The notes: a model not told the origin generated them from the sequence alone. Shown: positions 29,195 to 38,211, counted from the first letter of the stretch. The stretch is 46,015 nt of DNA from Marmoricola sp. (GCA_025965315.1 JAOPXD010000084.1:1-46015); one strand, 5' to 3'. Numbers and translations are program-made.

Positions 29195-29638
29195 GTGGCT
29201 CTCATCGACGATGTCTCGGCAGCACTGCCGGACATGCAGCGCCAAGCCGAATCCCTGATGACCCTCACGCTCACCCCGTACGCCCCGACCGGCGACTTCA
29301 CCACGGACGCGGACGGGTTCGAGGTCCCGGAGTTGCTGCCTCAGACGCCTCACGCAGGCAAGGTCCAGGGTGGTTCGCAGTCGGGCAAGGACACGCAGAC
29401 CCGGTACATCCGTGTCGGTGATGTTGAGCGCCCGGTTCTCGAGGGCGGTCTACACATCCCGTTGTCGGCGCCGGTTCCGCAGCCTGGTCAGCAGATCAAC
29501 CTGGGCTGGCAGTACGTGGTGACCGGTGTCAACGGTCTCGCGGATGTCGCTCTTCTTGGTCGCCGGTTTCTGGTGGTCGAGGTTCCGGCGAAGTCGTTTG
29601 CGACCGCGCGCCGGCTCAACGTCATTTCGCTGGACTGA
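29195..29638 (+). CDS. Head-tail stopper / DUF6093-like protein
   Basis: A 147-residue protein in the second connector position. LTLTPYAPTGDFTTDADGFE, KVQGGSQSGKDTQTRYIRVG and HIPLSAPVPQPGQQ followed by a beta-rich end are features I associate with the DUF6093 stopper-type protein. Start is GTG two bases after the previous stop. It would close the connector and hold DNA in the head. Confidence 0.7.
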   Translation: MALIDDVSAALPDMQRQAESLMTLTLTPYAPTGDFTTDADGFEVPELLPQTPHAGKVQGGSQSGKDTQTRYIRVGDVERPVLEGGLHIPLSAPVPQPGQQINLGWQYVVTGVNGLADVALLGRRFLVVEVPAKSFATARRLNVISLD

Positions 29639-29648
29639 GGAGGTCGTC

Positions 29649-30047
29649 GTGGCAAGCATTCGCGTAACCAGCGGCCTCGATGACCTAGCGTCGGACCTGA
29701 CGAAGATCTCCAGCGAGACGCGGCCCGCGATGGTCGGCGTGGTGCGTGACGGCTTGAAGGTCGGCACAAGTCTGGCCAAGGAGTACGCGAAGGCGAGTGC
29801 TGGTCCGCACGGTCAGGCGTACTTCAAGCGCATCAGCTCGGAGATGTCTGGCGGCGCTGGTCTCTTCGGGAACACGATCTCGGGCGAGTACGGTCCGACC
29901 GGTTCGCCGAAGACCGAGTTCGTCGGTGTCGGGTTCCGCCACGGTCACAACACGGACCTGGCGCGTTCGGCTGACATTGTCGGCCCGTCGTTCGGTCGCT
30001 CGGTTGGCGATGCTGCTGAGGATCTGTTCGACCGGAACGGTTTCTGA
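29649..30047 (+). CDS. HK97 gp10-like neck / tail-completion protein
   Basis: A 132-residue protein with ASIRVTSGLDDLASDLTKIS and RPAMVGVVRDGLKVGTSLAK, then AGPHGQAYFKRI and VGFRHGHN. This is the HK97 gp10-type fold common in the third connector position. GTG start with GAGGAGG upstream. It overlaps the next gene by one base. Confidence 0.75.
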   Translation: MASIRVTSGLDDLASDLTKISSETRPAMVGVVRDGLKVGTSLAKEYAKASAGPHGQAYFKRISSEMSGGAGLFGNTISGEYGPTGSPKTEFVGVGFRHGHNTDLARSADIVGPSFGRSVGDAAEDLFDRNGF

Positions 30048-30433
30048 TGGCGACCCCGCAGGAGCACGCGGTGGCGGTCGGGGTGTTGCTGAACACGCTC
30101 TTGTCGCCGAAGTTCGCGTATGACTTCGACAAGGTTCCGTCGCCGCGTCCGACCGAGTATGTCGACTATGCGGTGACTCGTCGCTTCGGTGGCGAGGTCC
30201 GCGAGGACGGCTTCACGGGCACGACGGGTTGGCGCGTCACGGTTCGCTACGTCGCGAAGACCATCCCGAACGCCCGCCTGCTGCAGAACAAGGTCACTGC
30301 TGGCCTGGAGTACGCCTCCCTGAGTATCGCGGGCGACTCCACGACCCCGGTCCTGTTCGAGACCAGTGAGCCGATCGGCACTGACGAGGACGGCTACTTC
30401 ACCGGCTTGGACGCCTTCACGTACACGATCTGA
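30047..30433 (+). CDS. Tail terminator protein
   Basis: A 128-residue protein in the position of the tail terminator, which caps the tail tube and joins the neck. Pattern EHAVAVGVLLNTLLSPKFAY, RVTVRYVAKTIPNA, and SEPIGTDEDGYFTGLDAFTY at the end. Assigned by position and pattern. Confidence 0.75.
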   Translation: MATPQEHAVAVGVLLNTLLSPKFAYDFDKVPSPRPTEYVDYAVTRRFGGEVREDGFTGTTGWRVTVRYVAKTIPNARLLQNKVTAGLEYASLSIAGDSTTPVLFETSEPIGTDEDGYFTGLDAFTYTI

Positions 30434-30448
30434 CCGACCTTCACCCGC

Positions 30449-30478
30449 ACGCCCCGAGACGCCTGTCCGGGGCGTTTT
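30449..30478 (+). terminator. Rho-independent terminator after the connector genes
   Basis: An 8-bp perfect stem (ACGCCCCG and CGGGGCGT) with an 11-base loop, directly followed by TTTT. It lies just downstream of the tail terminator stop and would separate the connector transcript from that of the major tail protein, presumably with read-through or a further promoter. Confidence 0.75.
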
Positions 30479-30516
30479 GCATGCCCGCACCACCGACCCG
30501 CAAGGGAGATCTAGCC

Positions 30517-30750
30517 ATGCCCGAGTACATCCGCGTGACCGACGAAGTGAAGCCGTACCGCGAGTACAGCGTCGTCGCGTCCGCCGTCGATCCGAACGTG
30601 CACAAGGTTCTCGACAAGCCCGGCGCCTACAGCGACGGCCAGCCGATCGAGCCGAAATACACCCCAGAAGCCCTGTCGGGCAAGGCCGACGCCACCCCGG
30701 CGCCTGCTCCGAACGGCCAGAAGGCCGACCCCTCGAAGGAGAACTCCTGA
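30517..30750 (+). CDS. Small protein between tail terminator and major tail protein
   Basis: A 77-residue protein with no recognised fold, ending in an Ala/Pro/Lys tail. I take the ATG at 30517 because AGGGAGAT precedes it; a frame start at 30481 lies in the terminator's T-run. The stop overlaps the start of the major tail gene. Confidence 0.6.
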   Translation: MPEYIRVTDEVKPYREYSVVASAVDPNVHKVLDKPGAYSDGQPIEPKYTPEALSGKADATPAPAPNGQKADPSKENS

Positions 30751-31277
30751 TGGCTGCCCCGCTCCGACCGCCCAGCTCGAAAGCCTACGGGCGCGAGACC
30801 TGGATCTTCACCCCTACCATCGCCAGTATCACGGCGCCGACTGCCGTGGAGATCAACGCCGCCGGCGGTCTCGACATCTCCTGCATGCTCTTCTCTGACA
30901 CCGCGAAGCCGGGTCAGTCGACGAACCTGGTCGACCGTGAGCGTCGTCTGTGCGACACGGTCACGTTCCAGCAGATCGGTACGACCACCTTCTCCGGTGG
31001 CGAGATGAAGGCTGCGTTCGACCCGCAGGGCGCGGCTGCGTCCAACGGCGTGAAGGCGTGGGAGAAGTTCCCCGAGGGCACGACCGGCTTCCTGGTTCGC
31101 CGTCTGGGTCTCGCGACTGCTACCGCTGTCGCTGCGGGTCAGTTCGTCGACGTCTTCCCGGTCGAGTTCGGCCCGCCGATGCCGACCGTGCAGGGCGATG
31201 GCGAGTCGGCTGAGAACGCGTTCGTTTCGACGTTCGCGGTCACCTCGACCCCGGCCTTCAAGGTCGCTGCGGTCTGA
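30750..31277 (+). CDS. Major tail tube protein
   Basis: A 175-residue protein. GRETWIFTPTIASITAPTAVE, INAAGGLDISCMLF, and CDTVTFQQIGTTTFSGGE follow the usual actinophage tube-protein pattern, and the C-terminal block includes DVFPVEFGPP. A strong AAGGAG precedes the ATG, and terminator-like hairpins lie on both sides, consistent with separate high expression. It forms the hexameric rings of the tail tube. Confidence 0.85.
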   Translation: MAAPLRPPSSKAYGRETWIFTPTIASITAPTAVEINAAGGLDISCMLFSDTAKPGQSTNLVDRERRLCDTVTFQQIGTTTFSGGEMKAAFDPQGAAASNGVKAWEKFPEGTTGFLVRRLGLATATAVAAGQFVDVFPVEFGPPMPTVQGDGESAENAFVSTFAVTSTPAFKVAAV

Positions 31278-31283
31278 CGCACT

Positions 31284-31322
31284 CCCTGGGAGTGGAGGGT
31301 CCGACAGCCGCCGCTCCCAGGG
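31284..31322 (+). terminator. Hairpin after the major tail gene
   Basis: A perfect 9-bp stem (CCCTGGGAG and CTCCCAGGG) with a 21-base loop, six bases after the major tail stop. Only short T-runs follow, so it is probably a partial terminator or mRNA-end structure. Confidence 0.5.
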
Positions 31323-31398
31323 GTTCAGCCCTTCTGTCGCATGCGTCCGTCACCTGTTGGCGGGGGCTACTCACTCAGTCACCGAGCAAGGAGTAACC

Positions 31399-31671
31399 AT
31401 GTCTGGAATCAGCGTCATTGACGCGGATGGCAAGATCCAGGAGTTCGCTGAGGCGATCACCTGGCATGTGGACGACCGCGGACAGCTTCATCTGAAGAGC
31501 GAGTCCGGCCCGGTTGCGTCGTTCGCGAAGGACCGTTGGCAGGGCGCAGGGACTTCGGAGGCGAACAGCCTCGGTCTGAACGCGCAGGCTGCGGCTATCG
31601 AGGCGCACACTGCCGAGCTGGTGCAGATCCACGCCGTGCTGCGCGACGTGCTCGTGGCGGTGACCAAGTGA
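31399..31671 (+). CDS. Small tail-region protein of unknown function
   Basis: A 90-residue protein with good AAGGAG ribosome site. SVIDADGKIQEFAEAITWHV is strand-rich and the C-terminal end is helical (AQAAAIEAHTAELVQIHAVL). Many siphoviruses have a small gene here between tube and chaperones; function unknown. GTGA overlap with the chaperone gene. Confidence 0.6.
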   Translation: MSGISVIDADGKIQEFAEAITWHVDDRGQLHLKSESGPVASFAKDRWQGAGTSEANSLGLNAQAAAIEAHTAELVQIHAVLRDVLVAVTK

Positions 31672-32249
31672 GCGCCATCCTGAAGCCCCGCACGCGGACC
31701 GTGAAGCTCCTGCAGGGCGACGAGTACGACCGTGCGATGGAGTTGCAGAAGGCGATCGAGACTGTGGCGTTGGACGAGATCCGTCGTCGCGTCGGTGACA
31801 GTGAAGCCATCGGCACCGCGAAGGCCACGGCGGACTTCAATGAGTTCATGGAGGCTGCTGAGGCTCGCGGCATCCAGGTCACGCTGACCGCCATGGGTCG
31901 CAAGGCGTACCGGGCGCTGCTGAACGAGCACCCGCCACGCATCGTGCCGACCGAGGACAACCCGAGCGCGGTTCACGAGGATGACGCGCCGCTCGGGTTC
32001 AACATCGAGACGTTCGGCGACGACCTGCTGATGCCGTGCATCACCTCGATCCAGACGCCCGAGGGTGAATGGGAGGAAGGCGACGTCGCCGGCTTCATCG
32101 ACGGCCTGTCTGACGGCCAGTTCAACCAGCTGTTCAACGTGGCACTGGATCTGAATGCGGGTCAGCCGATCGACCCAAAAGTAAGGGGCGCTTTCACGGT
32201 CGCCCAGACCTCCGACGAGACCTCGAGCTCGCCCGCTCGCTTGGGCTGA
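31668..32249 (+). CDS. Tail assembly chaperone, short form (G)
   Basis: A 193-residue protein, the frame-0 product of the chaperone pair that coats the tape measure during tail assembly. Helical N-terminal part (VKLLQGDEYDRAMELQKAI) and central FGDDLLMPCITSIQTPEGEW. Starts at GTG in a GTGA overlap. A C CCA AAA slippery heptamer at 32174-32180 lies 70 bases before its stop. Confidence 0.85.
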   Translation: MSAILKPRTRTVKLLQGDEYDRAMELQKAIETVALDEIRRRVGDSEAIGTAKATADFNEFMEAAEARGIQVTLTAMGRKAYRALLNEHPPRIVPTEDNPSAVHEDDAPLGFNIETFGDDLLMPCITSIQTPEGEWEEGDVAGFIDGLSDGQFNQLFNVALDLNAGQPIDPKVRGAFTVAQTSDETSSSPARLG

Positions 32250-32599
32250 CGCTCGCTGCGTTCCATCGTCTGCCTGACGACGAGTACAACCTGTGGTGTG
32301 AAGAGTGGGCTGACGGTCGCACTCGCTGTTCGTGCGGTGAGCAAGTAAGAGTCTGCTCGGACCCGACGAAGGTCTGGTATCCGCAGCGCACGATCTGCCA
32401 CCGGACGATGGAACGTGCCGCCACCGAGCACCGCTGGTCCGCGCTGCATGAGGACAAGCCTTGGCATAACGGGGACTTCACCGCGTGGGCCGAGAAGCGC
32501 AGTGACGCGACGCCGTACCACTTCAAGGACGGCGTGACCCTGTACGTCAGCGACCGGGACGACAACCCGGACGACGACTTCCTGACGCCAGTCGCCTAG
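31668..32599 (+). CDS. Tail assembly chaperone, -1 frameshift form (GT)
   Basis: Ribosomes slipping -1 on C CCA AAA (32174-32180) would leave frame 0 and read on without a stop to 32599, making a protein of about 310 residues. The extension begins SKGRFHGRPDLRRDLELARS, then LGLTLAAFHRLPDDEYNLWC, and has a Cys set (RCSCGEQVRVC) near its middle. Long-tailed phages nearly always make such a G/GT pair between the tube and tape-measure genes, so the position is right. The slip itself is inferred from the heptamer and open frame. Confidence 0.85.
32174..32180 (+). promoter_or_regulatory. Slippery site for -1 programmed frameshift
   Basis: C CCA AAA in frame 0 matches the X XXY YYZ heptamer. After slipping, CCC and AAA codons replace CCA and AAA, and translation continues in the -1 frame to 32599. 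See the GT entry. Confidence 0.8.
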
Positions 32600-32802
32600 T
32601 CCTTCAGCAGACCAAGCGCGACGTAGACCAGCCCGACGATGAAGCAGCCGATCTCGGCGAGGGCAAGCAGCCCGCCGAGCGCGCTCGAGATGTCGCTCCC
32701 GGTGCCGTCTTCTGGCAGCCAGGCGGCCTGGAAGAAGTTCGCAAGCAGGCACAGCGCGGCCACGACCATCAGGCCCAATCCTCGGCGAACTCTCGTCGTC
32801 AT
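32596..32802 (-). CDS. Small membrane protein, inverted in the late operon
   Basis: A 68-residue protein with two hydrophobic segments (LGLMVVAALCLLANFF, about 9-24, and a second in ALAEIGCFIVGLVYVALGLL) and a basic N-terminus. It is on the strand opposite to all other late genes, between the tail chaperones and tape measure, and its last four bases overlap the chaperone stop. A reversed orientation within a late operon suggests a moron expressed in the lysogen. No family is recognised; the function is unknown. Confidence 0.65.
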   Translation of the reverse strand: MTTRVRRGLGLMVVAALCLLANFFQAAWLPEDGTGSDISSALGGLLALAEIGCFIVGLVYVALGLLKD

Positions 32803-32872
32803 GCCCGCACGTTAGCGCGCGCAGGCCCCCCGGAGCCGATTTCCGCACAACAACTCAACAGCGCCCAAGGAG

Positions 32873-35800
32873 GTGGTCCCGATCGCCACACGTCGCGAAC
32901 GAGTCGTATTGGAGCTCGAGGACAAGTTCTCCGCAGGTGTTCTGAAGGCGGCTCTGGCGACGGAGTTGCTGGATCAGAAACTGAACCACTTGTCTGGCGA
33001 GGCTGTCGAGTCGAACAAGGCCACCCGTAACATCTCGAAGAACAACGACGATCTGGCGAAGTCCTCGAATCGGGCCGGCAAGGAGATCGACCAGTTCTCC
33101 GGTCGCCTCCGCGTCCTCGCAGACGTTGCTGCGATCATTGGGCCGTCGCTGGTTCCGATCGGTGCCGTCGCGGTTCCCGGCATCACCGGCCTGGCGTCGA
33201 GTTTCGGGTTTGCAGCCGTGGCTGCTGGCACTGCGGTGGTCGCGTTCCAGGGTGTCGGCGATGCGCTGAAGGCCGTCAACAAGGCTCAGCTTGAGCCGAC
33301 TAGCGACAACCTGAACGCTGCCCGTACGGCGCTCGAAGGTCTGTCGCCTGCTGCTGCTGGCTTCGTGGGTCAGATCCACACGATGATGCCGCAGCTCAAG
33401 GCGCTTCGGGACACTGCCGCCGAGGGGCTGTTCCCCGGCGTCACTGCCGGCCTAGATGCCCTCGAGGGTGCATTCCCTCGCGTGCAACACATCTTCGAGG
33501 CCATCTCCACCGAACTCGGCAACATCGCCCAGGAGACCGGCGAGTCGCTGGCCTCCGAGCATTGGGCGCCATTCCTCGACTTCGTTGCCACCGAGGGTCC
33601 GTCCGCGTTGAGCCAGCTCGCCGAAGCGGTTGGTAACACCGCACACGCCTTCGCTGGCCTGTGGATGAGCACGACACCACTGAACCGCGACTTCTCGCAG
33701 TGGCTGGTCGACGCGACCGCCGACCTGGATGAGTGGGCGAACAAGCTCGGTCAGACGCAGGGCTTCCAGGAGTTCGTGCAGTACATCGAGACGAACGGCC
33801 CGAAGGTGGCCGAGACCTTCGCCGCGATCGGCAACGCCGCAGTTCAGATCCTTGAGGCCGTCGCGCCACTGGGCGGGCCGGCGCTCGCGGGAATCAAGGC
33901 TGTCGCCGACTCCATCTCGACTATCGCCAACTCGCCCTTAGGTACGCCGATCTTCGGCGCGCTCGCTGGGCTGGCACTGCTGAATCGCTCGATGGCTGCG
34001 TACGACGCACTGCAGAAGGCGACGTTCGGCGGTGCTGCTGTTCAGCGGATCGCGGCCAGCGACGTAGCCATGTCTCGCTTCGGCGCCACGACGGCACGGA
34101 CCACGACCGCGCTCGGCGCGCTCAAAGGCGGCGGGCTCGCAGCCATCGCGGCCATCCTCGGCATCAAGGCTGCCCATGACGCGCTCGAGAAGAGTGACCC
34201 GTCGCGACCTATTGCAGACTTCACCGAGGCGCTGTCTGGACTGGCCCTCGGCGCTCAGGGTGCAGACGGCGCTTTGGATGCGGCATTCAAGTCGGACAAC
34301 ACCGGCTGGGCGCGGCTCACCAACGGCAAGGTCAGCATCGACGGCCTCGACGACGCCTTCAAGGCGCTCGGGCAGAACGACTTCTCAAAGCTCGCCGACT
34401 TCGCACAATCGGGACTTGGCGCGTTCGATACTGCCGCCGACCTCGCGTCAAAGTCGGTCGCTCGTGCCGACACGGCACTGGCGCAGATGGTCACGGACGG
34501 GAACCTGGACGGCGCCCAGACTGGGTTTACTCGCCTGTCGGACTCGGCCACTAGGGCCGGTCTGTCCACTAAGGAAATCGCGGAGCGGTTCCCCGAGTAC
34601 ACCGCAGCGGTAGCCGCAGCGACCGGACCTACGGGCGAGTGGGCCAGCCGATTGAGTTCGGCCACGTCTCAGGCGGACAACTTCGCTGCCGCTCTGACGC
34701 GAGCACAGAATGTCCTCACGGGCCGCGCTGCCGAGGTCGACTACGCGGCTTCGCTGGACGCCATGTCAGAGTCTCTGAAGAAGAACGGCAAGACCCTCGA
34801 CATCACCACCGAGAAGGGTCGCGCTAACCGAACGGCCCTCGACGGGATCGCGAACGGCGCGCTCAACCTGGCCGACAAGATCCAGAACCCGGCGCTGAAG
34901 GCTGCGTTCCTCGACAACGCTCGGCACCAGTTCATCAAGTCCGCCGAGGCGGCTGGTATGAGCTCCAAGGAAGCCCGCAAGTTGGCGACCGATGTGGGCT
35001 TGCTGAACTCCGTCAAGGGGACGGCGAAGGTCAATGTCACCGGAATCGCTGCCGCGATCACGGGCGTAAAGGCCCTAGATGATCTGATCGCCCAGTTGCA
35101 CGGCAAGACCATCAACATCAAGGTCAACAAGTCCACGAACGCCACCGTCGCGGACCACGGCGCGGACGGAACGACGGTTCCCAAGACCGGCAAGCCGTAC
35201 GCCGACCGTCACCCCTACATGCTTGCTGATGGCGAAGAGGTCATCAGCAACCGTCATGGCCAGGCGGACAAGCACCGCGGTCTACTCAAGGCGATCAACT
35301 CAGGCAGGGCCCTCGCTAGTGGCGGGACCGTCGACCCGTACGGCTCGGTGGACACGTCCTCGGTTGGCGCCGGCTCGTCGACCAGCGCCTCGAGCGGGTC
35401 CAAGTCCAGCAGCTCGTCGTCGAAGCCTGCCAAGAAGCCGAAGAAGGACGTCGACCACCTCACGAAGGAAGAGCTGAAGTCGGCTCTGGATTCGCTGGTG
35501 GATGGTCTGCGTTCGAGCATGGGTCTCGCGCCGACTGGTCCCGCTGCCGAGATTCGGGCTCAGTTCCGGTCGTTCGCTGACCAGATCAAGCAGGACGGCG
35601 GCAAGGTCGGGCAGGGGTTCCACCGCTTCGAGGAGCAGTTGGTTCGCAGCGCGGTTGCGCTCGACCGGCAGCGGACGAAGGTCGAGGACGCCACGAAGGC
35701 TGTCGACGATCTGAAGCAGGCGCAGGCGGGTCTCCGTGACGTCATCAAGCAGGCGTTCACGACCGACATCTTCGCAAAGGGTTTCGGGCAGACCGATTCC

Positions 35801-36337
35801 CCGACCGTGGACACGTCCGGTCTGACGCCGGAGCAGTTGAAGGCGTTTGGCGGGGAGATCGCGAAGCAGAACGTCGCGCTGGCTGCCCAGAACAAGATCG
35901 ACAACCAGCAGTCGGGTCTGCGGCAGGTTCTCCAGGACGCCAAGGACGCGCAGACGTTCGCGGATGACCTGAAGGCGTTGAAGAAGCGTGGGCTCAAGGG
36001 CACTGCACTGTCGGACCTGGCGAACTCGGCGAACCTCGACCAGGCGAACACGTTGCTGGGTCTGACGAACGCGCAGTTGCGGCAGTACACGGCTGCGTTT
36101 GCGGCACGGGATGCGGCGGTCAACGGTGCGGCTGCGAGCAGCGCGAACACGGTCATGGGCGACCAGTTGATCCAGTTGAAGAAGTACGCGGCTCGTCAGA
36201 ACGAGTTGCTGAGGGCGCAGATCACGGCGACCAACAACGTGCTCACGGACGCGAAGTCTCACGGGCTCGCGGTCGACTTCGGCAAGGAAGCCGGCAAGGC
36301 ATTCGGCGGCGCTATCAAGACCGGTAAGGGACGCTGA
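32873..36337 (+). CDS. Tape measure protein
   Basis: At 1154 residues this is the longest gene and sets the tail length (about 170 nm at the usual 0.15 nm per residue; an estimate). It is Ala-rich and helical. A hydrophobic stretch lies at about 85-125 (IIGPSLVPIGAVAVPGITGL). A Ser-rich linker (SSTSASSGSKSSSSSSK, near 840) precedes a helical C-terminal part with coiled-coil pattern. The annotated GTG at 32873 touches the AAGGAGG ribosome site, which is too close; no ATG or GTG lies at the right distance, but an in-frame ATC at 32882 does. Confidence 0.9.
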   Translation: MVPIATRRERVVLELEDKFSAGVLKAALATELLDQKLNHLSGEAVESNKATRNISKNNDDLAKSSNRAGKEIDQFSGRLRVLADVAAIIGPSLVPIGAVAVPGITGLASSFGFAAVAAGTAVVAFQGVGDALKAVNKAQLEPTSDNLNAARTALEGLSPAAAGFVGQIHTMMPQLKALRDTAAEGLFPGVTAGLDALEGAFPRVQHIFEAISTELGNIAQETGESLASEHWAPFLDFVATEGPSALSQLAEAVGNTAHAFAGLWMSTTPLNRDFSQWLVDATADLDEWANKLGQTQGFQEFVQYIETNGPKVAETFAAIGNAAVQILEAVAPLGGPALAGIKAVADSISTIANSPLGTPIFGALAGLALLNRSMAAYDALQKATFGGAAVQRIAASDVAMSRFGATTARTTTALGALKGGGLAAIAAILGIKAAHDALEKSDPSRPIADFTEALSGLALGAQGADGALDAAFKSDNTGWARLTNGKVSIDGLDDAFKALGQNDFSKLADFAQSGLGAFDTAADLASKSVARADTALAQMVTDGNLDGAQTGFTRLSDSATRAGLSTKEIAERFPEYTAAVAAATGPTGEWASRLSSATSQADNFAAALTRAQNVLTGRAAEVDYAASLDAMSESLKKNGKTLDITTEKGRANRTALDGIANGALNLADKIQNPALKAAFLDNARHQFIKSAEAAGMSSKEARKLATDVGLLNSVKGTAKVNVTGIAAAITGVKALDDLIAQLHGKTINIKVNKSTNATVADHGADGTTVPKTGKPYADRHPYMLADGEEVISNRHGQADKHRGLLKAINSGRALASGGTVDPYGSVDTSSVGAGSSTSASSGSKSSSSSSKPAKKPKKDVDHLTKEELKSALDSLVDGLRSSMGLAPTGPAAEIRAQFRSFADQIKQDGGKVGQGFHRFEEQLVRSAVALDRQRTKVEDATKAVDDLKQAQAGLRDVIKQAFTTDIFAKGFGQTDSPTVDTSGLTPEQLKAFGGEIAKQNVALAAQNKIDNQQSGLRQVLQDAKDAQTFADDLKALKKRGLKGTALSDLANSANLDQANTLLGLTNAQLRQYTAAFAARDAAVNGAAASSANTVMGDQLIQLKKYAARQNELLRAQITATNNVLTDAKSHGLAVDFGKEAGKAFGGAIKTGKGR

Positions 36338-38211
36338 TGGCTGCTATCCAGAACCCAACGCACGCGATGACGTGGGCGGGCATCTCTTTGACTGCGGATC
36401 CGCGGATTCAGGTTCTCGCGGATGTGGATTTCGGTGCGCCGGCTCCGGTCGAGGAGGCGTTCCCGACTGGTCTGTTCGATGGCGATTTTGTGACTCACAC
36501 GCGTGATGGCAACCGTGAGATCAAGTTGCGGCTTGAGGTGTCGTCCACGAACGGTGTCGAGATCGCTGCCCTGGGCGAGTCCTTGGCGGCCCAGCTCTAC
36601 AAGCCGACGACTCTCGTCTGGACGCCGCCGCAGGGTAACGCGCCGACTGGCGTGTATGACGTGCTGACGTCGTCGATGGTGCAGAAGTTCGATGATGTGG
36701 ATGAGTTGCACACGCGGCGGATCTTTGAGTTGCGGCTGGTGTGTGCGCCGTATGTGCGTTCGGTCGACCTGGTGACGATTCCGGCCCTGGCTGTTGGCGG
36801 TGGTTCGCAGACGGTGATCGCGGATGGGACGTCGGCTACGGGTTGGACGTCGACCACGGGCACGGTGACGGCTGGCAGCGGGTTCTTGTCGACGCCGATG
36901 CTGCGTTCGTACATGCCGGTCTACGGTGCGCCGTTCGGGTTCCTGTCGTACACGACGACGGTCACGCGCACGATGGCGTCCACGAACTTCTCGACGACGC
37001 CCTATGTTTCGGTGGATTTCCCGCTCTCGGTGACGCCCTCTGGCGGCACGTCGATGCCCGCTAACGCTGAGGTCTTTGCGTACATCAACGGCAACTTCGG
37101 GGCCGGGTATCAGGCGGTTGCCACGTTCCCGATCGTGACGAATCCTGGTTGGCAGCGGGCCGTGTTCAACATTCCTGGCGCAACCTCGGTCACGTCCCTG
37201 TCGATCGGTTTCAATCTTTCCTACGCGCGGGTGCCCAACATTTCGGGCACTGTCACGCTGACCTTCGATAACGTGATGCGCTCTCCTGTCGTGCCCTACT
37301 CGGGGTCCAATCGTGAGGGCATCTACTCGCTGGCGATCTCTGGTTCTATGCGAACTCCTGGTTCGTTGACCGTTCAGAGTGTCGTCGGTGGCGCTGGCAC
37401 TGGGAATGCGCGCATCGTCTACACGTGCCCCGACCTGGGCAACGGATACAACCCGGCGTTGCGTCCGTACCGGACCAGTGGTGGCTCGACGAGTAACAAC
37501 CAGGCGACTTTCTCCGGTGCGTATGACACCTGGCTTGCTGCCGGCAGTGAGGTCTTCACCATTCCCGCCGCGTCCTTGCCGGTCGGCGGTCACGGGATCA
37601 TGCTGGCATTGTCGGACAGTGCGGCTGCTGGAACGCCTATGTCGTTCAATGTCACGCGGACGATCAAGACTTTCGTGGGCGCAACCCAGGTTGGGCCTAC
37701 TGACACTGCCGTCATGCCCGTCACTATCGGGACCGGTGCGCGCGGCTATATCCAATCCAACGCTTACACGCTGCTCTCTGTGGGTGGTGTGACGTTGCCG
37801 TCGAACCTCTTGGGCGATCGTTCGACTGGGACGGTCCAGATCACGTTCACGCAATCATCTGGCTCCTCGCTGCGGTTCGATGATGGGTTCGCCTTCTTCC
37901 GGGCGTCCAATGTCGATCCGACGAAGCGCGGGGCGCTGACCATGGCGGTCGGAACCTTGCGGTCCTATCTCTGGCTGGACAGTCCGGACATTTCCAATAT
38001 TGGCCGCAAGCAGGTCTGGACTGGCGACGACCCGAACCGTGGGGATGCCTTCCATGCTGGTCCGCTGACGCTGACCTGGGGCAATCACGAGTTTGCGCCG
38101 AAGACCTTCGTGTTCGTCGCTGACGTCGGTGGCGGGCAGTCCGGCAATGACCCGATCACCCAGACGTCGTTCACGTACTACCCGCACTGGCACTCGAACG
38201 CGGCCTCGTAA
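36337..38211 (+). CDS. Distal tail protein, extended (Dit-like)
   Basis: A 624-residue tail-tip protein immediately after tape measure (ATG at the tape-measure stop). The first ~150 residues (MTWAGISLTADPRIQVLADV, GDFVTHTRDGNREIKLRLEV, FELRLVCAPYVR) are a Dit-type ring domain. The rest is beta-rich and Ser/Thr/Gly-rich with repeated sandwich-like segments (about 165-310 and 320-480), as in evolved Dit proteins that carry carbohydrate-binding modules. As no separate tail fibre is recognisable, these modules may bind the host surface. That role is inference. Confidence 0.8.
   Translation: MAAIQNPTHAMTWAGISLTADPRIQVLADVDFGAPAPVEEAFPTGLFDGDFVTHTRDGNREIKLRLEVSSTNGVEIAALGESLAAQLYKPTTLVWTPPQGNAPTGVYDVLTSSMVQKFDDVDELHTRRIFELRLVCAPYVRSVDLVTIPALAVGGGSQTVIADGTSATGWTSTTGTVTAGSGFLSTPMLRSYMPVYGAPFGFLSYTTTVTRTMASTNFSTTPYVSVDFPLSVTPSGGTSMPANAEVFAYINGNFGAGYQAVATFPIVTNPGWQRAVFNIPGATSVTSLSIGFNLSYARVPNISGTVTLTFDNVMRSPVVPYSGSNREGIYSLAISGSMRTPGSLTVQSVVGGAGTGNARIVYTCPDLGNGYNPALRPYRTSGGSTSNNQATFSGAYDTWLAAGSEVFTIPAASLPVGGHGIMLALSDSAAAGTPMSFNVTRTIKTFVGATQVGPTDTAVMPVTIGTGARGYIQSNAYTLLSVGGVTLPSNLLGDRSTGTVQITFTQSSGSSLRFDDGFAFFRASNVDPTKRGALTMAVGTLRSYLWLDSPDISNIGRKQVWTGDDPNRGDAFHAGPLTLTWGNHEFAPKTFVFVADVGGGQSGNDPITQTSFTYYPHWHSNAAS

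Noticed and set aside
35300..36262. 320-codon frame on the minus strand
   Set aside because: Low-complexity Arg/Leu/Val composition, antisense to the tape-measure C-terminal part.
36259..37854. 531-codon frame on the minus strand
   Set aside because: Arg/His-rich composition with no motif, fully antisense to the Dit-like gene. A GC shadow.
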